A DNA stretch of 64,000 nt from Streptomyces zaomyceticus (GCF_014656215.1 NZ_BNBZ01000025.1:39258-103257); one strand, 5' to 3'. Positions 8,624 to 16,603 are shown, counted from the stretch's first letter. Notes: generated from the letters alone by a model not told the origin. A program made the numbers and translations.

Positions 8624-9115
8624 ATGACAGACCCCTCCCCGCTGCTCTTCCTGGACGTGGACGGCCCGCTGATCCCCTTCGGGGCGGCGGACGGCCGGGC
8701 GTACCCGACATACCCGCCGACGCCGCCCTCGTCCGTGAGCCCGCTCCTCGCGCGGCTCGACCCCGCGCACGGGCCACGGCTCGCGGCCCTGCCGTACGAA
8801 CTGGTGTGGGCGACGACCTGGGAGGAGGACGCGAACGCCTGGGTCGCCCCGCGCCTCGGACTGCCCGTCGCGCCGGTCCTTCCCTGGCCTCCCGGGGACG
8901 GGCCCGCTCCCGTGCCCGGACTCCACTGGAAGACACCGGAACTGGTGGCGTGGGCGGCCGGGCGGCCGTTCGCCTGGGTGGACGACGAGATCGGCACGGC
9001 CGACCGCGCCTGGGTCGCCGCCCATCACCCCGGCCCGGCGCTGCTCCACCGGGTGGACCCCGGCCGCGGGCTCACCGAGGCGGACTACGAACGGCTCGCG
9101 GCCTGGGCGGCGTGA
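8624..9115 (+). CDS. HAD-superfamily hydrolase-like protein
   Basis: 163 aa from the ATG at 8624. HAD motif I is LLFLDVDGPLIPFG at the N-terminus, motif II is in LVWATTWEEDAN, and motif IV is FAWVDDEIG. These residues would form a Mg-dependent phosphohydrolase-like site, but no cap domain is present and the substrate is unknown. GGAGG sits only one base before the ATG, which is too close for a normal ribosome site. The frame is also open upstream through the 39-bp repeats, so the start is uncertain. Confidence 0.75.
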   Translation: MTDPSPLLFLDVDGPLIPFGAADGRAYPTYPPTPPSSVSPLLARLDPAHGPRLAALPYELVWATTWEEDANAWVAPRLGLPVAPVLPWPPGDGPAPVPGLHWKTPELVAWAAGRPFAWVDDEIGTADRAWVAAHHPGPALLHRVDPGRGLTEADYERLAAWAA

Positions 9116-9164
9116 CGGGGCCACCGGCGGGAACCGCGAGCGGATCCGCGAGGGCCGGCTCGCC

Positions 9165-9740
9165 CTAGGCGCCGCGCGCCCCGTCGATCCGCTCCCGCAG
9201 GAGGTCCGCGTGGCCGTTGTGGCGGGCGTACTCCTCGATCATGTGGACCAGGACCCAGCGGAGCGAGACCGTGCCGCGCCAGGCGTCGTGGCCCGAGACG
9301 TCGAGGTCGGGGGCCTCGGCGGCGAAGCGCTCGGCGAAGTCGACCGCCTCCCGCCAGGCCTTCCAGGCGGCGGCGACGGACGCGGGATCGGCCGAGGCGC
9401 CGTCGAAGTCGCCGTCCGGGTCCTCGGCGGAGGACCAGAGCGGGCCGGCGTCGTCCTGCCCGGCGAGCACGGCCCCGAACCAGCGGCGTTCCACATCGGT
9501 GAGGTGCCGGACGAGGCCGAGCAGCGAGAGGGTGGACGGTTCGACGGCCCGCCGGGCGATCGAGGCCGCTCCCTCGGCCCCGTCCAGGCCCGCGCACTTC
9601 AGGACCAGGGTCGTCCGCTGGTCCGCCAGGAACCCGGCGAGCATCGCCCGCTCGTCGCCGGTCGAGGGGCCGGAGAAGCGCCGCGGTGAGGCGCTGCCCG
9701 TCTCGTCGAGGACGTCCCCGCGCCGCCGGGGGCTCACCAC
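9165..9740 (-). CDS. DinB/DUF664 family protein (mycothiol-dependent enzyme fold)
   Basis: 191 aa. The core from residue about 28 matches the actinobacterial DUF664 pattern: ERAMLAGFLADQRTTL, LKCAGLDG, SLLGLVRHLTDVERRWF, and the C-terminal WVLVHMIEEYARHNGHADLL. The spaced histidines (VRHLTDVE, VHMIEEYARHNGH) are the expected metal ligands of the four-helix DinB/MSMEG fold. Relatives are putative metal-dependent thiol transferases. The first roughly 25 residues are low-complexity and the GTG at 9740 is only a tentative start. Confidence 0.82.
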   Translation of the reverse strand: MVSPRRRGDVLDETGSASPRRFSGPSTGDERAMLAGFLADQRTTLVLKCAGLDGAEGAASIARRAVEPSTLSLLGLVRHLTDVERRWFGAVLAGQDDAGPLWSSAEDPDGDFDGASADPASVAAAWKAWREAVDFAERFAAEAPDLDVSGHDAWRGTVSLRWVLVHMIEEYARHNGHADLLRERIDGARGA

Positions 9741-9905
9741 GACTGCTCACCGCCCGTGCGGACGGGGTGGTGGACACTCTTCCCGGCGTGCGGCGCCATG
9801 TGACACCGAATGTACTCAACTGGCATGAGGAACCTCCCTGTTGACCGTGGCCATCACAGGGTGGCACGGCGAAGGTCGCCAGGGAGGCTCGGCCGGACGG
9901 GGGAG

Positions 9906-9981
9906 GGCTACGCGGACCGGAACCGCGGACCACCGGGGCTACGCGGACCGGGACCGCGGACCGGGGCTACGCGGACCGGGG
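9906..9981. repeat. Three tandem copies of the VOC gene 3' end
   Basis: GGCTACGCGGACCGG occurs at 9906, 9937 and 9965 (spacings 31 and 28 bp). The copy at 9965 contains the stop codon of the VOC gene (CTA on this strand) and its last codons. The other two copies lie beyond the stop and repeat the same stop-spanning sequence. Confidence 0.85.
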
Positions 9982-10383
9982 CTGGGTGAACCGGAGCATG
10001 TTGCCGGCCGGGTCGCGGAAGGCGCAGTCGCGGACGCCGTACGGCTGGTCCACCGGCTCCTGGAGGACCTCGCCGCCGGCCGCCCGGACCTGCTCGAAGG
10101 TGGCGTCGACGTCCTCGGTGGAGAAGATCACGCCGCGCAGCATGCCCTTCGCGAGCAGCTCGGCCACGGCCTGGCGGTCGGCGGGGGAGGCGTTGGGGTC
10201 GGCGAGCGGCGGTTCGAGGACGATCTCCACGTCCGGCTGCGCGGGCGAACCGACGGTCACCCAGCGCATCCCCTCGAAACCGACGTCGTTGCGGACCTCC
10301 AGGCCGAGGGCGTCGCGGTAGAAGGCGAGCGCCTTGTCGTGGTCGTCGACGGCGATGAAGCACTGCGAGAGCTTGACGTTCAT
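9967..10383 (-). CDS. VOC (glyoxalase/dioxygenase superfamily) protein
   Basis: 138 aa starting at the ATG at 10383 (MNVKLSQCFIAVDDHDKAL). Two beta-alpha-beta-beta-beta modules are recognisable: LAFYRDALGLEVRNDVGFEG with VEIVLEPPLADPN in the first, then GVIFSTEDVDATFEQVRAAG and RDCAFRDPAGNMLRFTQ in the second. Such proteins bind a metal or small hydrophobic ligand and include antibiotic-binding and glyoxalase-like enzymes. It lies about 100 bp downstream of a same-strand AraC gene, a pairing I have seen often in Streptomyces, so AraC probably controls it. Confidence 0.88.
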   Translation of the reverse strand: MNVKLSQCFIAVDDHDKALAFYRDALGLEVRNDVGFEGMRWVTVGSPAQPDVEIVLEPPLADPNASPADRQAVAELLAKGMLRGVIFSTEDVDATFEQVRAAGGEVLQEPVDQPYGVRDCAFRDPAGNMLRFTQPRSA

Positions 10384-10484
10384 GCGATCGACGCTAAGGC
10401 CGGGTGCCGGATTCCGCTTCTCCGATCCTGACCGCTTGGGGGCGCGGCGACACGACCGCCGGGGGATTCCGGTCGGGCCCCGGG

Positions 10485-10880
10485 TCAGCTCTTCCGGACC
10501 GGCCGGGTGCGGACCTTGGCGACGCACGCGGGGATCGCGGCGCCGTCCTCGTGGCGACGGGCCCGGTAGGAGGACGGCGTCTCGCCGACGAGCTCGGTGA
10601 AGCGGGAGCTGAACGACCCGAGCGAGGTGCACCCGACGGCGAAGCAGACGTCCGTCACGCTCAGATCACCCCGCCGGAGCAGTGCCTTGGCCCGTTCGAC
10701 GCGACGGGTCATGAGGTAGCTGTACGGGGTCTCGCCGAAGGCGGCGCGGAAACTGCGGGCGAAGTGCCCGGTCGACATGAGGGCCACCCCGGCCAGGGCG
10801 GGAACGTCGAGGGGAAGCGCGTAGTCGCGATCCATCACGTCCCGCGCACGACGCAGCCGCACCAGGTCCTCCAACGTCAC
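10485..10880 (-). CDS. AraC family transcriptional regulator (DNA-binding domain only)
   Basis: 131 aa from GTG at 10880 (VTLEDLVRLRRARD); a GTG at 10907 is also in frame. Nearly the whole protein is the double helix-turn-helix: LDVPALAGVALMSTGHFARS and LSVTDVCFAVGCTSLGSFSS, ending FTELVGETPSSYRAR. No ligand-binding domain is present. Four hundred bases of short same-strand spacing place it with the VOC gene. Confidence 0.88.
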   Translation of the reverse strand: MTLEDLVRLRRARDVMDRDYALPLDVPALAGVALMSTGHFARSFRAAFGETPYSYLMTRRVERAKALLRRGDLSVTDVCFAVGCTSLGSFSSRFTELVGETPSSYRARRHEDGAAIPACVAKVRTRPVRKS

Positions 10881-10991
10881 GCCCCCAGCATGGCACGGGC
10901 CGGTCACCGGGGCGCGGGGCCGGAGCGGCGGGAGGGGAGGGGAGGGGAGGGATGGGGCGAGGGTGCGGCAACTCCCGATTCCGGGGAGCGG

Positions 10992-11405
10992 CTACGGGGC
11001 GATGTCGGCGTGAACCCCGCGCAGCAGCAGCCGACGCCTGAGGAACTCCATCTCCGGCAGGGTCCCCACCAGGCCGTCGCGGCTCAGCTCCGCGGCGAGC
11101 TCACGAGCCTGCGACAACGAGGCCGCCGAGAAGACCTCCCGAAGGACCTTCAGAGTGGGCACGAGACGGGGAACCGGACCGACCAGCCGGAGCCTGGCGG
11201 GTCCGTGCGCTGCGAGGAGGGCCTCCCGGACGTCGTCCGGCGCCGGTTCCGGACCGGACTGTTCGCACAGGTAGATGCCGCAGGTCCCGCAGGAGAACTC
11301 CGAGTCCCACCACAACGCGTCGTGAAGGATGAACTGGTTCACCCGTCGCGTCGCTGTGCTGCCGCACTCGCACCGCGAGGGGATCTTCGCCGTTCGACCC
11401 GTCAC
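10992..11405 (-). CDS. Unknown zinc-ribbon protein, second gene of a coupled pair
   Basis: 137 aa, GTG start at 11405 overlapping the upstream stop (GTGA). The N-terminus carries CEC and CGTC with CEQ nearby (residues about 13-48), a zinc-ribbon-like set of cysteines. The C-terminal half (LKVLREVFSAASLSQARELA) has the shape of the ribosomal protein L7/L12 C-terminal fold, in which a helix after a K-V-R stretch is followed by an 'LxxAxxL' helix. I do not recognise the family. Both genes of the pair carry ribbons, which suggests protein or nucleic-acid binding rather than catalysis. Confidence 0.65.
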   Translation of the reverse strand: MTGRTAKIPSRCECGSTATRRVNQFILHDALWWDSEFSCGTCGIYLCEQSGPEPAPDDVREALLAAHGPARLRLVGPVPRLVPTLKVLREVFSAASLSQARELAAELSRDGLVGTLPEMEFLRRRLLLRGVHADIAP

Positions 11406-11923
11406 TCCGACTCCCCCGTGATCCCCTCAGCAGACAGATCCTCGCCGCAGAAGACGCAGACGAAGTCCTGCTCCCGCACGATGCTGAGCTCCCGGCACGA
11501 GCGGCATCGGCGGAAGACCACCTCGTGCGTGAACCCGGACGGGCGATGGATCCCGATCCGGTCCAGGGCCTCGGCCACGGCCGGCCACGAGCCGATGTCC
11601 GGGCAGTAGCCGGTCGACTGGTTGGTGACCTCGTCGACCACCCACCGTCCGGACTCCTCGCGGAAGCTCATCTCGCCGGCGCTCAGCACGTCTCCGCCGC
11701 CCGCGCACACCACGTGCTCGCTGCGGCGCGGAGCCAGTCGCAGCACCCCGCCGTCATCGACGACGAATGTGAAGGGCTCGGCCAGCTCTTTCGAGGTCAG
11801 CGCGGTGACCCACGTACTGAAGTCCGCGGACGAGCGGATGCTCCGGCCCTCACTGCCCGCCTGGACGAACGCCTTCAGCTCCGCCGGACCTACGTACCGA
11901 TAGCTCTGCCCCCGCGCCCCCAC
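11402..11923 (-). CDS. Unknown zinc-ribbon protein, first gene of a coupled pair
   Basis: 173 aa from GTG at 11923 (TTG at 11932 is an alternative). The body (YRYVGPAELKAFV ... EPFTFVVDDGGVLRLAPRRS) is a beta-rich domain I cannot name. The C-terminus has a CxxC-x12-CxxC zinc ribbon (CRSCRELSIVREQDFVCVFC). No ribosome site is evident. The gene is divergent from an Xre regulator whose putative operators lie between the two, so it is a candidate target. I give no function. Confidence 0.65.
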   Translation of the reverse strand: MGARGQSYRYVGPAELKAFVQAGSEGRSIRSSADFSTWVTALTSKELAEPFTFVVDDGGVLRLAPRRSEHVVCAGGGDVLSAGEMSFREESGRWVVDEVTNQSTGYCPDIGSWPAVAEALDRIGIHRPSGFTHEVVFRRCRSCRELSIVREQDFVCVFCGEDLSAEGITGESE

Positions 11924-11996
11924 GCACGCCAATCTATGGGCTCGCGCGGCCGGAACCCAGGGGATTACGGGCTCCGCGCCGCGCCCGCGTGCTGCT

Positions 11997-12024
11997 GCAA
12001 GCGGGTGCTTGCAATAGTTAGCAA
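11997..12024. promoter_or_regulatory. Three evenly spaced TTGC/GCAA half-sites in the Xre divergent promoter
   Basis: GCAAGC-GGGT-GCTTGC (11997-12012) is a perfect palindrome, and TTGC-N8-GCAA (12009-12024) is a second one sharing the central half-site. The three half-sites start exactly 12 bp apart. They end 19 bp before the Xre start codon, which fits autorepression. Confidence 0.55.
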
Positions 12025-12043
12025 AGGCTGGCATGGTCGGGGC

Positions 12044-12469
12044 ATGGCATCGCTCAACGTCGGCAATCTCGGCGAGTACCTCCGCGAGCAGCGGAGGACC
12101 GCGCAGTTGTCCCTGCGGCAGCTCGCCGACGCCGCCGGGGTGTCGAACCCGTATCTGAGTCAGATCGAGCGCGGGCTGCGGAAGCCCAGCGCCGAGGTGT
12201 TGCAGCAGGTCGCCAAGGCCCTGCGGATCTCCGCCGAGACGCTCTACGTACGGGCCGGGATTCTCGACGAGAAGGCGCAGGACGAGCTCGAGACGCGGGC
12301 CGTCGTCCTCGCCGATCCCTCGATCAACGAGCGGCAGAAGCAGGTGCTGCTCCAGATCTACGACTCCTTCCGCAAGGAGAACGCCGCCGAAGCCGCGGCC
12401 GCGGCCGCCGAGGCCACGGCCCCCCGGCCCGCCGGCGCGCCCGATGCCGAAGAACCCCTGACCCCCTGA
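12044..12469 (+). CDS. Xre family helix-turn-helix regulator
   Basis: 141 aa starting at ATG 12044. Residues 9-65 form a canonical Xre/Cro HTH (LREQRRTAQLSLRQLADAAG, then VSNPYLSQIERGLRKPSAEV). The second part is a helical region (INERQKQVLLQIYDSFRKEN) and an Ala/Pro tail. It stands 52 bp upstream of, and on the same strand as, the helical-repeat protein gene, and is likely autoregulated through the half-sites just upstream. Confidence 0.9.
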   Translation: MASLNVGNLGEYLREQRRTAQLSLRQLADAAGVSNPYLSQIERGLRKPSAEVLQQVAKALRISAETLYVRAGILDEKAQDELETRAVVLADPSINERQKQVLLQIYDSFRKENAAEAAAAAAEATAPRPAGAPDAEEPLTP

Positions 12470-12521
12470 CCCTCTGAGCCAGCCCCTTCGCTCGCACGTC
12501 ACATCCGGGAGGACCACCAGC

Positions 12522-13100
12522 ATGGCCATCATCGACGAACTGCGTACCCCTCTCTACTTCGCCGCCGGCACCGCCGACCTCGCCGTGCAGCAGGCCAAGA
12601 AGGTCCCCGGCCTGATCGAGCAGCTGGCCGCCGAGGCGCCCGCCCGGATCGAGGCCGTGCGGAAGACCGACCCCAAGGTCGTGCAGGAGAAGGTGACCGC
12701 CCAGGCCAAGGAGGCCCAGGCCACGGTGCAGTCGAAGTTCGCCGATGTCGTCGGCGGTCTCGACACGGACCTGAAGAAGCTCGGTGACACCGCCCAGGAC
12801 TTCGCCCTGCGCGGTGTCGGCGTCGCCGCCGAGTACGCCGTCAAGGCGCGCGAGAAGTACGAGGAGGTCGCCGCCCACGGCGAGGAGGCCGTCAAGGCCT
12901 GGCGTGGCGAGGTCGCCGAGGAGATCGTCGAGATCGCCGTCGTCGTCGAGCCGGAGGAGACGAAGGCCGAGGACAAGGCCGACGGGAAGGCCGACACCAA
13001 GGCCGAGGGCAAGGCGGAGGAGCCGAAGGCGCCCGCCAGGAAGACCACCGCCCGCAAGGCGCCCGCCAAGAAGGCGGCCGTCGCCGCTGAGAAGGAGTAG
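12522..13100 (+). CDS. HbhA-like helical protein with Lys/Ala/Pro-rich tail
   Basis: 192 aa, predicted almost entirely helical. An N-terminal hydrophobic-amphipathic part (LRTPLYFAAGTADLAVQQAK) leads into a long coiled segment. The last about 60 residues are Lys/Ala/Pro/Glu repeats (KADGKADTKAEGKAEEPKAP ... KTTARKAPAKKAA). This layout resembles mycobacterial heparin-binding haemagglutinin and histone-tail-like proteins. The basic tail could bind DNA, acidic polysaccharide or membrane. GGGAGG precedes the ATG. It probably shares a transcript with the Xre gene. Confidence 0.75.
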   Translation: MAIIDELRTPLYFAAGTADLAVQQAKKVPGLIEQLAAEAPARIEAVRKTDPKVVQEKVTAQAKEAQATVQSKFADVVGGLDTDLKKLGDTAQDFALRGVGVAAEYAVKAREKYEEVAAHGEEAVKAWRGEVAEEIVEIAVVVEPEETKAEDKADGKADTKAEGKAEEPKAPARKTTARKAPAKKAAVAAEKE

Positions 13101-13189
13101 GGCCGGGCACCAATTCGGGTAGCCGGTGCGTTGAACCGGGTACCTTGACCGCGAGGCGCTCTTCCCCTCTTCTCTAGGCGGTGCTCAGC

Positions 13190-13537
13190 ATGTTGCGCGC
13201 GGGATTCGACTCCCTTCTCTCCCTGGTGATGTTCCTGATCTTCACCGGCTTCGCCGTCGCCGCGCTCGTCTTCGCCGCCATGGCGCGCGAGGACGCGTAT
13301 CGCGCCGCCGAGAAGCAGACGAAGAAGTTCTGGCTGATCATCCTGGGCATCAACCTCGCCCTGAACCTGCTGTTCCCGATGCTGTTCCTGCAGATCGCGG
13401 GCGTGATCGCCGCCATCGTCTTCATGGTGGACGTACGCCCCGCGCTCGCGCAGGTCTCGGGCGGCGGTGGCCGGGGCCGCCGGGGCGGTGGCTCCAGCAG
13501 CGACGGGCCGTACGGCCCCTACAACGGCGGCCGGTAG
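13190..13537 (+). CDS. DUF2516 family small membrane protein
   Basis: 115 aa from ATG 13190, chosen because AGGCGG lies eight bases upstream (a GTG at 13181 is also in frame). Three hydrophobic segments are visible (FDSLLSLVMFLIFTGFAVAA, FWLIILGINLALNLLFPM, IAGVIAAIVFMVDV), followed by a Gly/Arg/Ser/Tyr-rich cytoplasmic tail. The arrangement matches the conserved actinobacterial DUF2516 family of unknown function. Confidence 0.85.
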   Translation: MLRAGFDSLLSLVMFLIFTGFAVAALVFAAMAREDAYRAAEKQTKKFWLIILGINLALNLLFPMLFLQIAGVIAAIVFMVDVRPALAQVSGGGGRGRRGGGSSSDGPYGPYNGGR

Positions 13538-13581
13538 CCGACCGCCGGGTCCTTCCGCCGGTCGGTGGCGACACGCGACAC

Positions 13582-13639
13582 GACGGCGCCACGGCACGAC
13601 CGTGGGACGTCACGACCGTCGGACGGCGCCACGGCACGA
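13582..13639. repeat. 18-bp direct repeat, 40-bp period
   Basis: GACGGCGCCACGGCACGA is present at 13582-13599 and again at 13622-13639. It lies in the 128-bp gap between two convergent genes; the gap holds no other feature I can name. Confidence 0.75.
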
Positions 13640-13665
13640 AGACACAACGGGCAGGGCCCGGGGAG

Positions 13666-14967
13666 CTATCCCCGGGTCCTTTCCCTTTCCAGCGCCAGGA
13701 CCGCGACGTCGTCCGTCAGCTCGCCGCCGTTCAGGGACCGGACCTCCGTCACGGCCGCCTCCAGGAGCTCCTCGCCCCGCAGGCCCGCCGCCAGCTGCCG
13801 GTTGATCATCCCGACCATCCCGTCCTGGCCGAGCCGCGGCGAGCCGGGTCCGGCCGAGCGGCCCTCGATCAGTCCGTCCGTGTACATGAGCAGGCTCCAC
13901 GACCCGCCGAGCTCGACCTGCCGGCGCGGCCAGCGGGCGCGCGGCAGCAGACCCAGGGCGGGGCCGCCGTCCTCGTACGGGAGCAGCCGTGCCGCCCGCC
14001 CCTGGCGGGCGATCAGCGGTGACGGGTGGCCGGCCAGGCAGAGGCCCGCCCGGCGTCCGTCGGGTGCGATGTCGACGGTGCACAGGGTCGCGAAGATCTC
14101 CTCGCTCTCCCGCTCGTGCTCCAGGACCTGCTGCATCGTCGAGAGCAGTTCGTCCCCGCACAGTCCGGCGAAGGTCAGGGCCCGCCAGGCGATCCGCAGC
14201 TCGACGCCGAGCGCGGCCTCGTCGGGGCCGTGCCCGCAGACGTCGCCGATCATGGCGTGGACGGTGCCGTCGGGCGTACGCACCACGTCGTAGAAGTCGC
14301 CGCCGAGCAGCGCGCGCTCGCGGCCGGGCCGGTAGCGGGCCGCGAACCGCAGGTCGGAGCCCTCCAGGAGGGGCGTGGGGAGCAGCCCGCGCTCCAGGCG
14401 GGCGTTCTCCTGGGCGCGGAGCCGTGACTCGGCCAGCTTCACCTGGACGGCGTCGGCGCGCTTGCGCTCGACCGCGTACCGGATGGCCCGGCTCAGCAGC
14501 CGTCCGTCGAGTTCCTCGCGGAAGAGGTGGTCCTGGGCGCCGACGCGTACCGCCTCGGCCGCCAGCTCCGCGTCGGCGGAGGTCGCGAGCGCGAGGACGG
14601 CGTGGCGGGGGGCGAGGCGCAGGATGTGGCGCAGCGGGGCGAGCGGGTCCTCGCCCGCGGCGGCCCGGGGGCCGGGCAGGGAGAGGTCGACGAGGACGCA
14701 GTGCACGTCGTCGGTGAGGAGCCGCTCGGCCTCGGTGAGGTTGCGGGCGGTGCGGATCCGGACCCGGGTGCCGGCGGCGTCCGCGGCGTCGAGCAGTTCG
14801 GGTACGGCGAGGACACCCGCCGGGTCGTCCTCGACGACCAGGAGAGTGAGATCGGTGCGGTCGGTGCCTGTGACTGTGCCTGTCATAGCGGTGGCGTCCA
14901 TAGCGGTGGCGTCGCCGGGTCCCGCAGCAGCAGAGACGATTCTCTGACGCGGTACGGATACGGGCAT
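13666..14967 (-). CDS. Receiver-domain PP2C/SpoIIE serine phosphatase
   Basis: 433 aa. Residues about 38-160 form a response-regulator receiver (LTLLVVEDDPAGVLAVPELL, phospho-acceptor Asp in CVLVDLSLPG, Lys/Arg-containing end DHLFREELDG). A short coiled linker (KRADAVQVKLAESRLRAQEN) leads to a SpoIIE-type PP2C domain with the metal-binding signatures LLGGDFYDVV, IGDVCGHGPDEAA and LTDDVAVLALE. It probably dephosphorylates an anti-sigma antagonist in a sigma-B-like partner-switching pathway, gated by phosphorylation of the receiver. The first 37 residues are low-complexity with a duplicated ATAM motif. Confidence 0.9.
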   Translation of the reverse strand: MPVSVPRQRIVSAAAGPGDATAMDATAMTGTVTGTDRTDLTLLVVEDDPAGVLAVPELLDAADAAGTRVRIRTARNLTEAERLLTDDVHCVLVDLSLPGPRAAAGEDPLAPLRHILRLAPRHAVLALATSADAELAAEAVRVGAQDHLFREELDGRLLSRAIRYAVERKRADAVQVKLAESRLRAQENARLERGLLPTPLLEGSDLRFAARYRPGRERALLGGDFYDVVRTPDGTVHAMIGDVCGHGPDEAALGVELRIAWRALTFAGLCGDELLSTMQQVLEHERESEEIFATLCTVDIAPDGRRAGLCLAGHPSPLIARQGRAARLLPYEDGGPALGLLPRARWPRRQVELGGSWSLLMYTDGLIEGRSAGPGSPRLGQDGMVGMINRQLAAGLRGEELLEAAVTEVRSLNGGELTDDVAVLALERERTRG

Positions 14968-15215
14968 CGGTCCGGGTTCCTTCCCTCCCCCCGAGGGTGC
15001 GTAGGGCGCCGGGTGGCGCCCCGCCCGTCCCGGACCATAGCGGTAGGGCGGTGCGCAACGGAATGGTGATCAGCCGGTGGTCACCCGCGTCGTTGCTGGC
15101 ATATGCCGCGGAAGGGGAGGTACTTGCCCCCGTACGCCGGGCGGGACGGCCCGGAGGCAATGAGAAACGTCACGCCGGGTGGGGCCCGTCCGGTTCCGCC
15201 GCCACGCGTGCACTC

Positions 15216-15282
15216 CGTCACGTCGGGCGGCCGCCCCCCCCGTCAGGTCGGGCGGACGCCCCCGTCAGGTCGGGCGGACGAC
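15216..15282. repeat. Tandem copies of the NlpC/P60 gene 3' end
   Basis: CGTCAGGTCGGGCGGACG occurs at 15241 and 15263, and a diverged copy starts at 15216. The copy at 15263 contains the gene's stop codon (TCA at 15265-15267); the other two lie downstream of it. The rest of 14968-15215 holds no gene that I can support. Confidence 0.8.
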
Positions 15283-16314
15283 CCCGAGGATCTCCATCGA
15301 GCCCGCACCCGCGAGCGTCACGTTCCGCCCCGGGCGCGGCGCGTGCACCATCGTGCCGTTTCCGACGTACATCCCGATGTGGCTCGCGTCCTTGAAGTAG
15401 ACGATCAGGTCGCCCGGCCGCATGTCCTTGATGTCGACGCGCGGCAACAGGCGCCACTGCTCCTGCGAGGTCCGCGGGATCGGCCGGCCGGCCGTGCCCC
15501 AGGCGCTCTGGGTCAGCCCCGAGCAGTCGAACGAGCTCGGGCCCTCCGCGCCCCACTCGTACGGCTTGCCGATCTGGCCCGTCGCGAACTCGATCGCCTT
15601 CTTCGCCGCCGCCGTGGTGTCCCCCTTCAGGCCGCTGAGGACGCCGGTACCGAGCCAGGTGGTCTGGGCCCTGTTCCGCGCCTGCTCCTCGAGGCGGCGC
15701 AGCCGCTCGCGCTCCTCGGCGGCGAGTGCGGACTCCAGCTTCTTCGCCGCGGTGATCTTGTCGTTGATCTCCTTCTTCGCCTGGGCCTGCCGGACGCGGT
15801 GCGACTCCAGCTTGGTCCAGTTGAGTCCGGCGTCCTTGGCGTAGACGTCCAACTGCGCCTGGGTGCGGTTCATTTCGCCGAGCAGGTCCGTGGTGGCCTT
15901 CGCCCCGGCCTTGAGGCGTCCGGCGGTGTCGAGGAAGAGCTGCGGGTCGTCGGTGAGGACGAACTTCGCGTCCTCGGGGAGCCCGCCGTTGCGGTACTGG
16001 GCGCGGGCGGCGGCACCGGCCCGCGCCTTGAGGTCCTCGATCTTCTCGCGGCCCTCCACGATCATCCGGGCGACCCGGACGATCTCGGCGGACTGCTCCT
16101 TGGTCTTCTCCTCCGCGAGGTTGTACGCGTCGGTGGCGACGGCGGCCTGCCGGTACAGGTCGTCTATCTCCTGGCGTACCTCCTCCAGGCTCTTCTTCGG
16201 AGCCGGCGGGGGCAGCGGCGCGGCCGCGGCCTGGAGGGTCAGCGCGGGCGAGGCCAGCACGGTCAAGGCGCAGATCACAGTGATCGCGGCGGTGGCGTGG
16301 CGGCGTCGGTTCAC
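15265..16314 (-). CDS. Secreted NlpC/P60 peptidoglycan endopeptidase
   Basis: 349 aa from GTG 16314, preceded by GAGGGGGAG. A signal peptide (VNRRRHATAAITVICALTVL, cleavage near AAAAP) is followed by a long coiled coil (residues about 45-225) and a C-terminal NlpC/P60 (C40) domain. The catalytic Cys is in SSFDCSGLTQSAW, His in DASHIGMYVG and the third polar residue in MVHAPRPG. It cuts stem peptides of peptidoglycan outside the membrane and resembles the RipA-like Streptomyces family. Upstream (16315-16603) I see no gene and no convincing riboswitch. Confidence 0.92.
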   Translation of the reverse strand: MNRRRHATAAITVICALTVLASPALTLQAAAAPLPPPAPKKSLEEVRQEIDDLYRQAAVATDAYNLAEEKTKEQSAEIVRVARMIVEGREKIEDLKARAGAAARAQYRNGGLPEDAKFVLTDDPQLFLDTAGRLKAGAKATTDLLGEMNRTQAQLDVYAKDAGLNWTKLESHRVRQAQAKKEINDKITAAKKLESALAAEERERLRRLEEQARNRAQTTWLGTGVLSGLKGDTTAAAKKAIEFATGQIGKPYEWGAEGPSSFDCSGLTQSAWGTAGRPIPRTSQEQWRLLPRVDIKDMRPGDLIVYFKDASHIGMYVGNGTMVHAPRPGRNVTLAGAGSMEILGVVRPT

Positions 16315-16603
16315 GAGCTCCCCCTCGAGTGACCAAATCTGATTTACCGTCAGTAACTTAGTGGTGACCTTGGCGATAGTGCCATGCGAAACCGGAAAGC
16401 AACAGGGGAAACCAGGGCCTGTCGGGCCTGCTCCCCCCACGGGGGACGAGCGATACGTGTGTGGCGTTCCCGGCGTACCGGAAATTCAGCGGGAGTTGGG
16501 AAAAGAGGCGACGCATCCGAATTCCGCCCGCCCCTCGCCGCCGAGGTCCCGGCACCTTCCCCCGCCCCTCACCACTGTGGTCCCGGCGCCCTCCGCCCGC
16601 CCC

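Noticed and set aside
9906..9981. A short CRISPR-like array
   Set aside because: Repeats are adjacent, 15 bp long with short variable gaps and belong to the end of a coding gene; no cas gene is present.
16315..16603. A c-di-AMP (ydaO) riboswitch in the leader of the NlpC/P60 gene
   Set aside because: Secreted wall hydrolase genes in actinobacteria often have one, but I do not see the expected conserved core elements on the minus strand.
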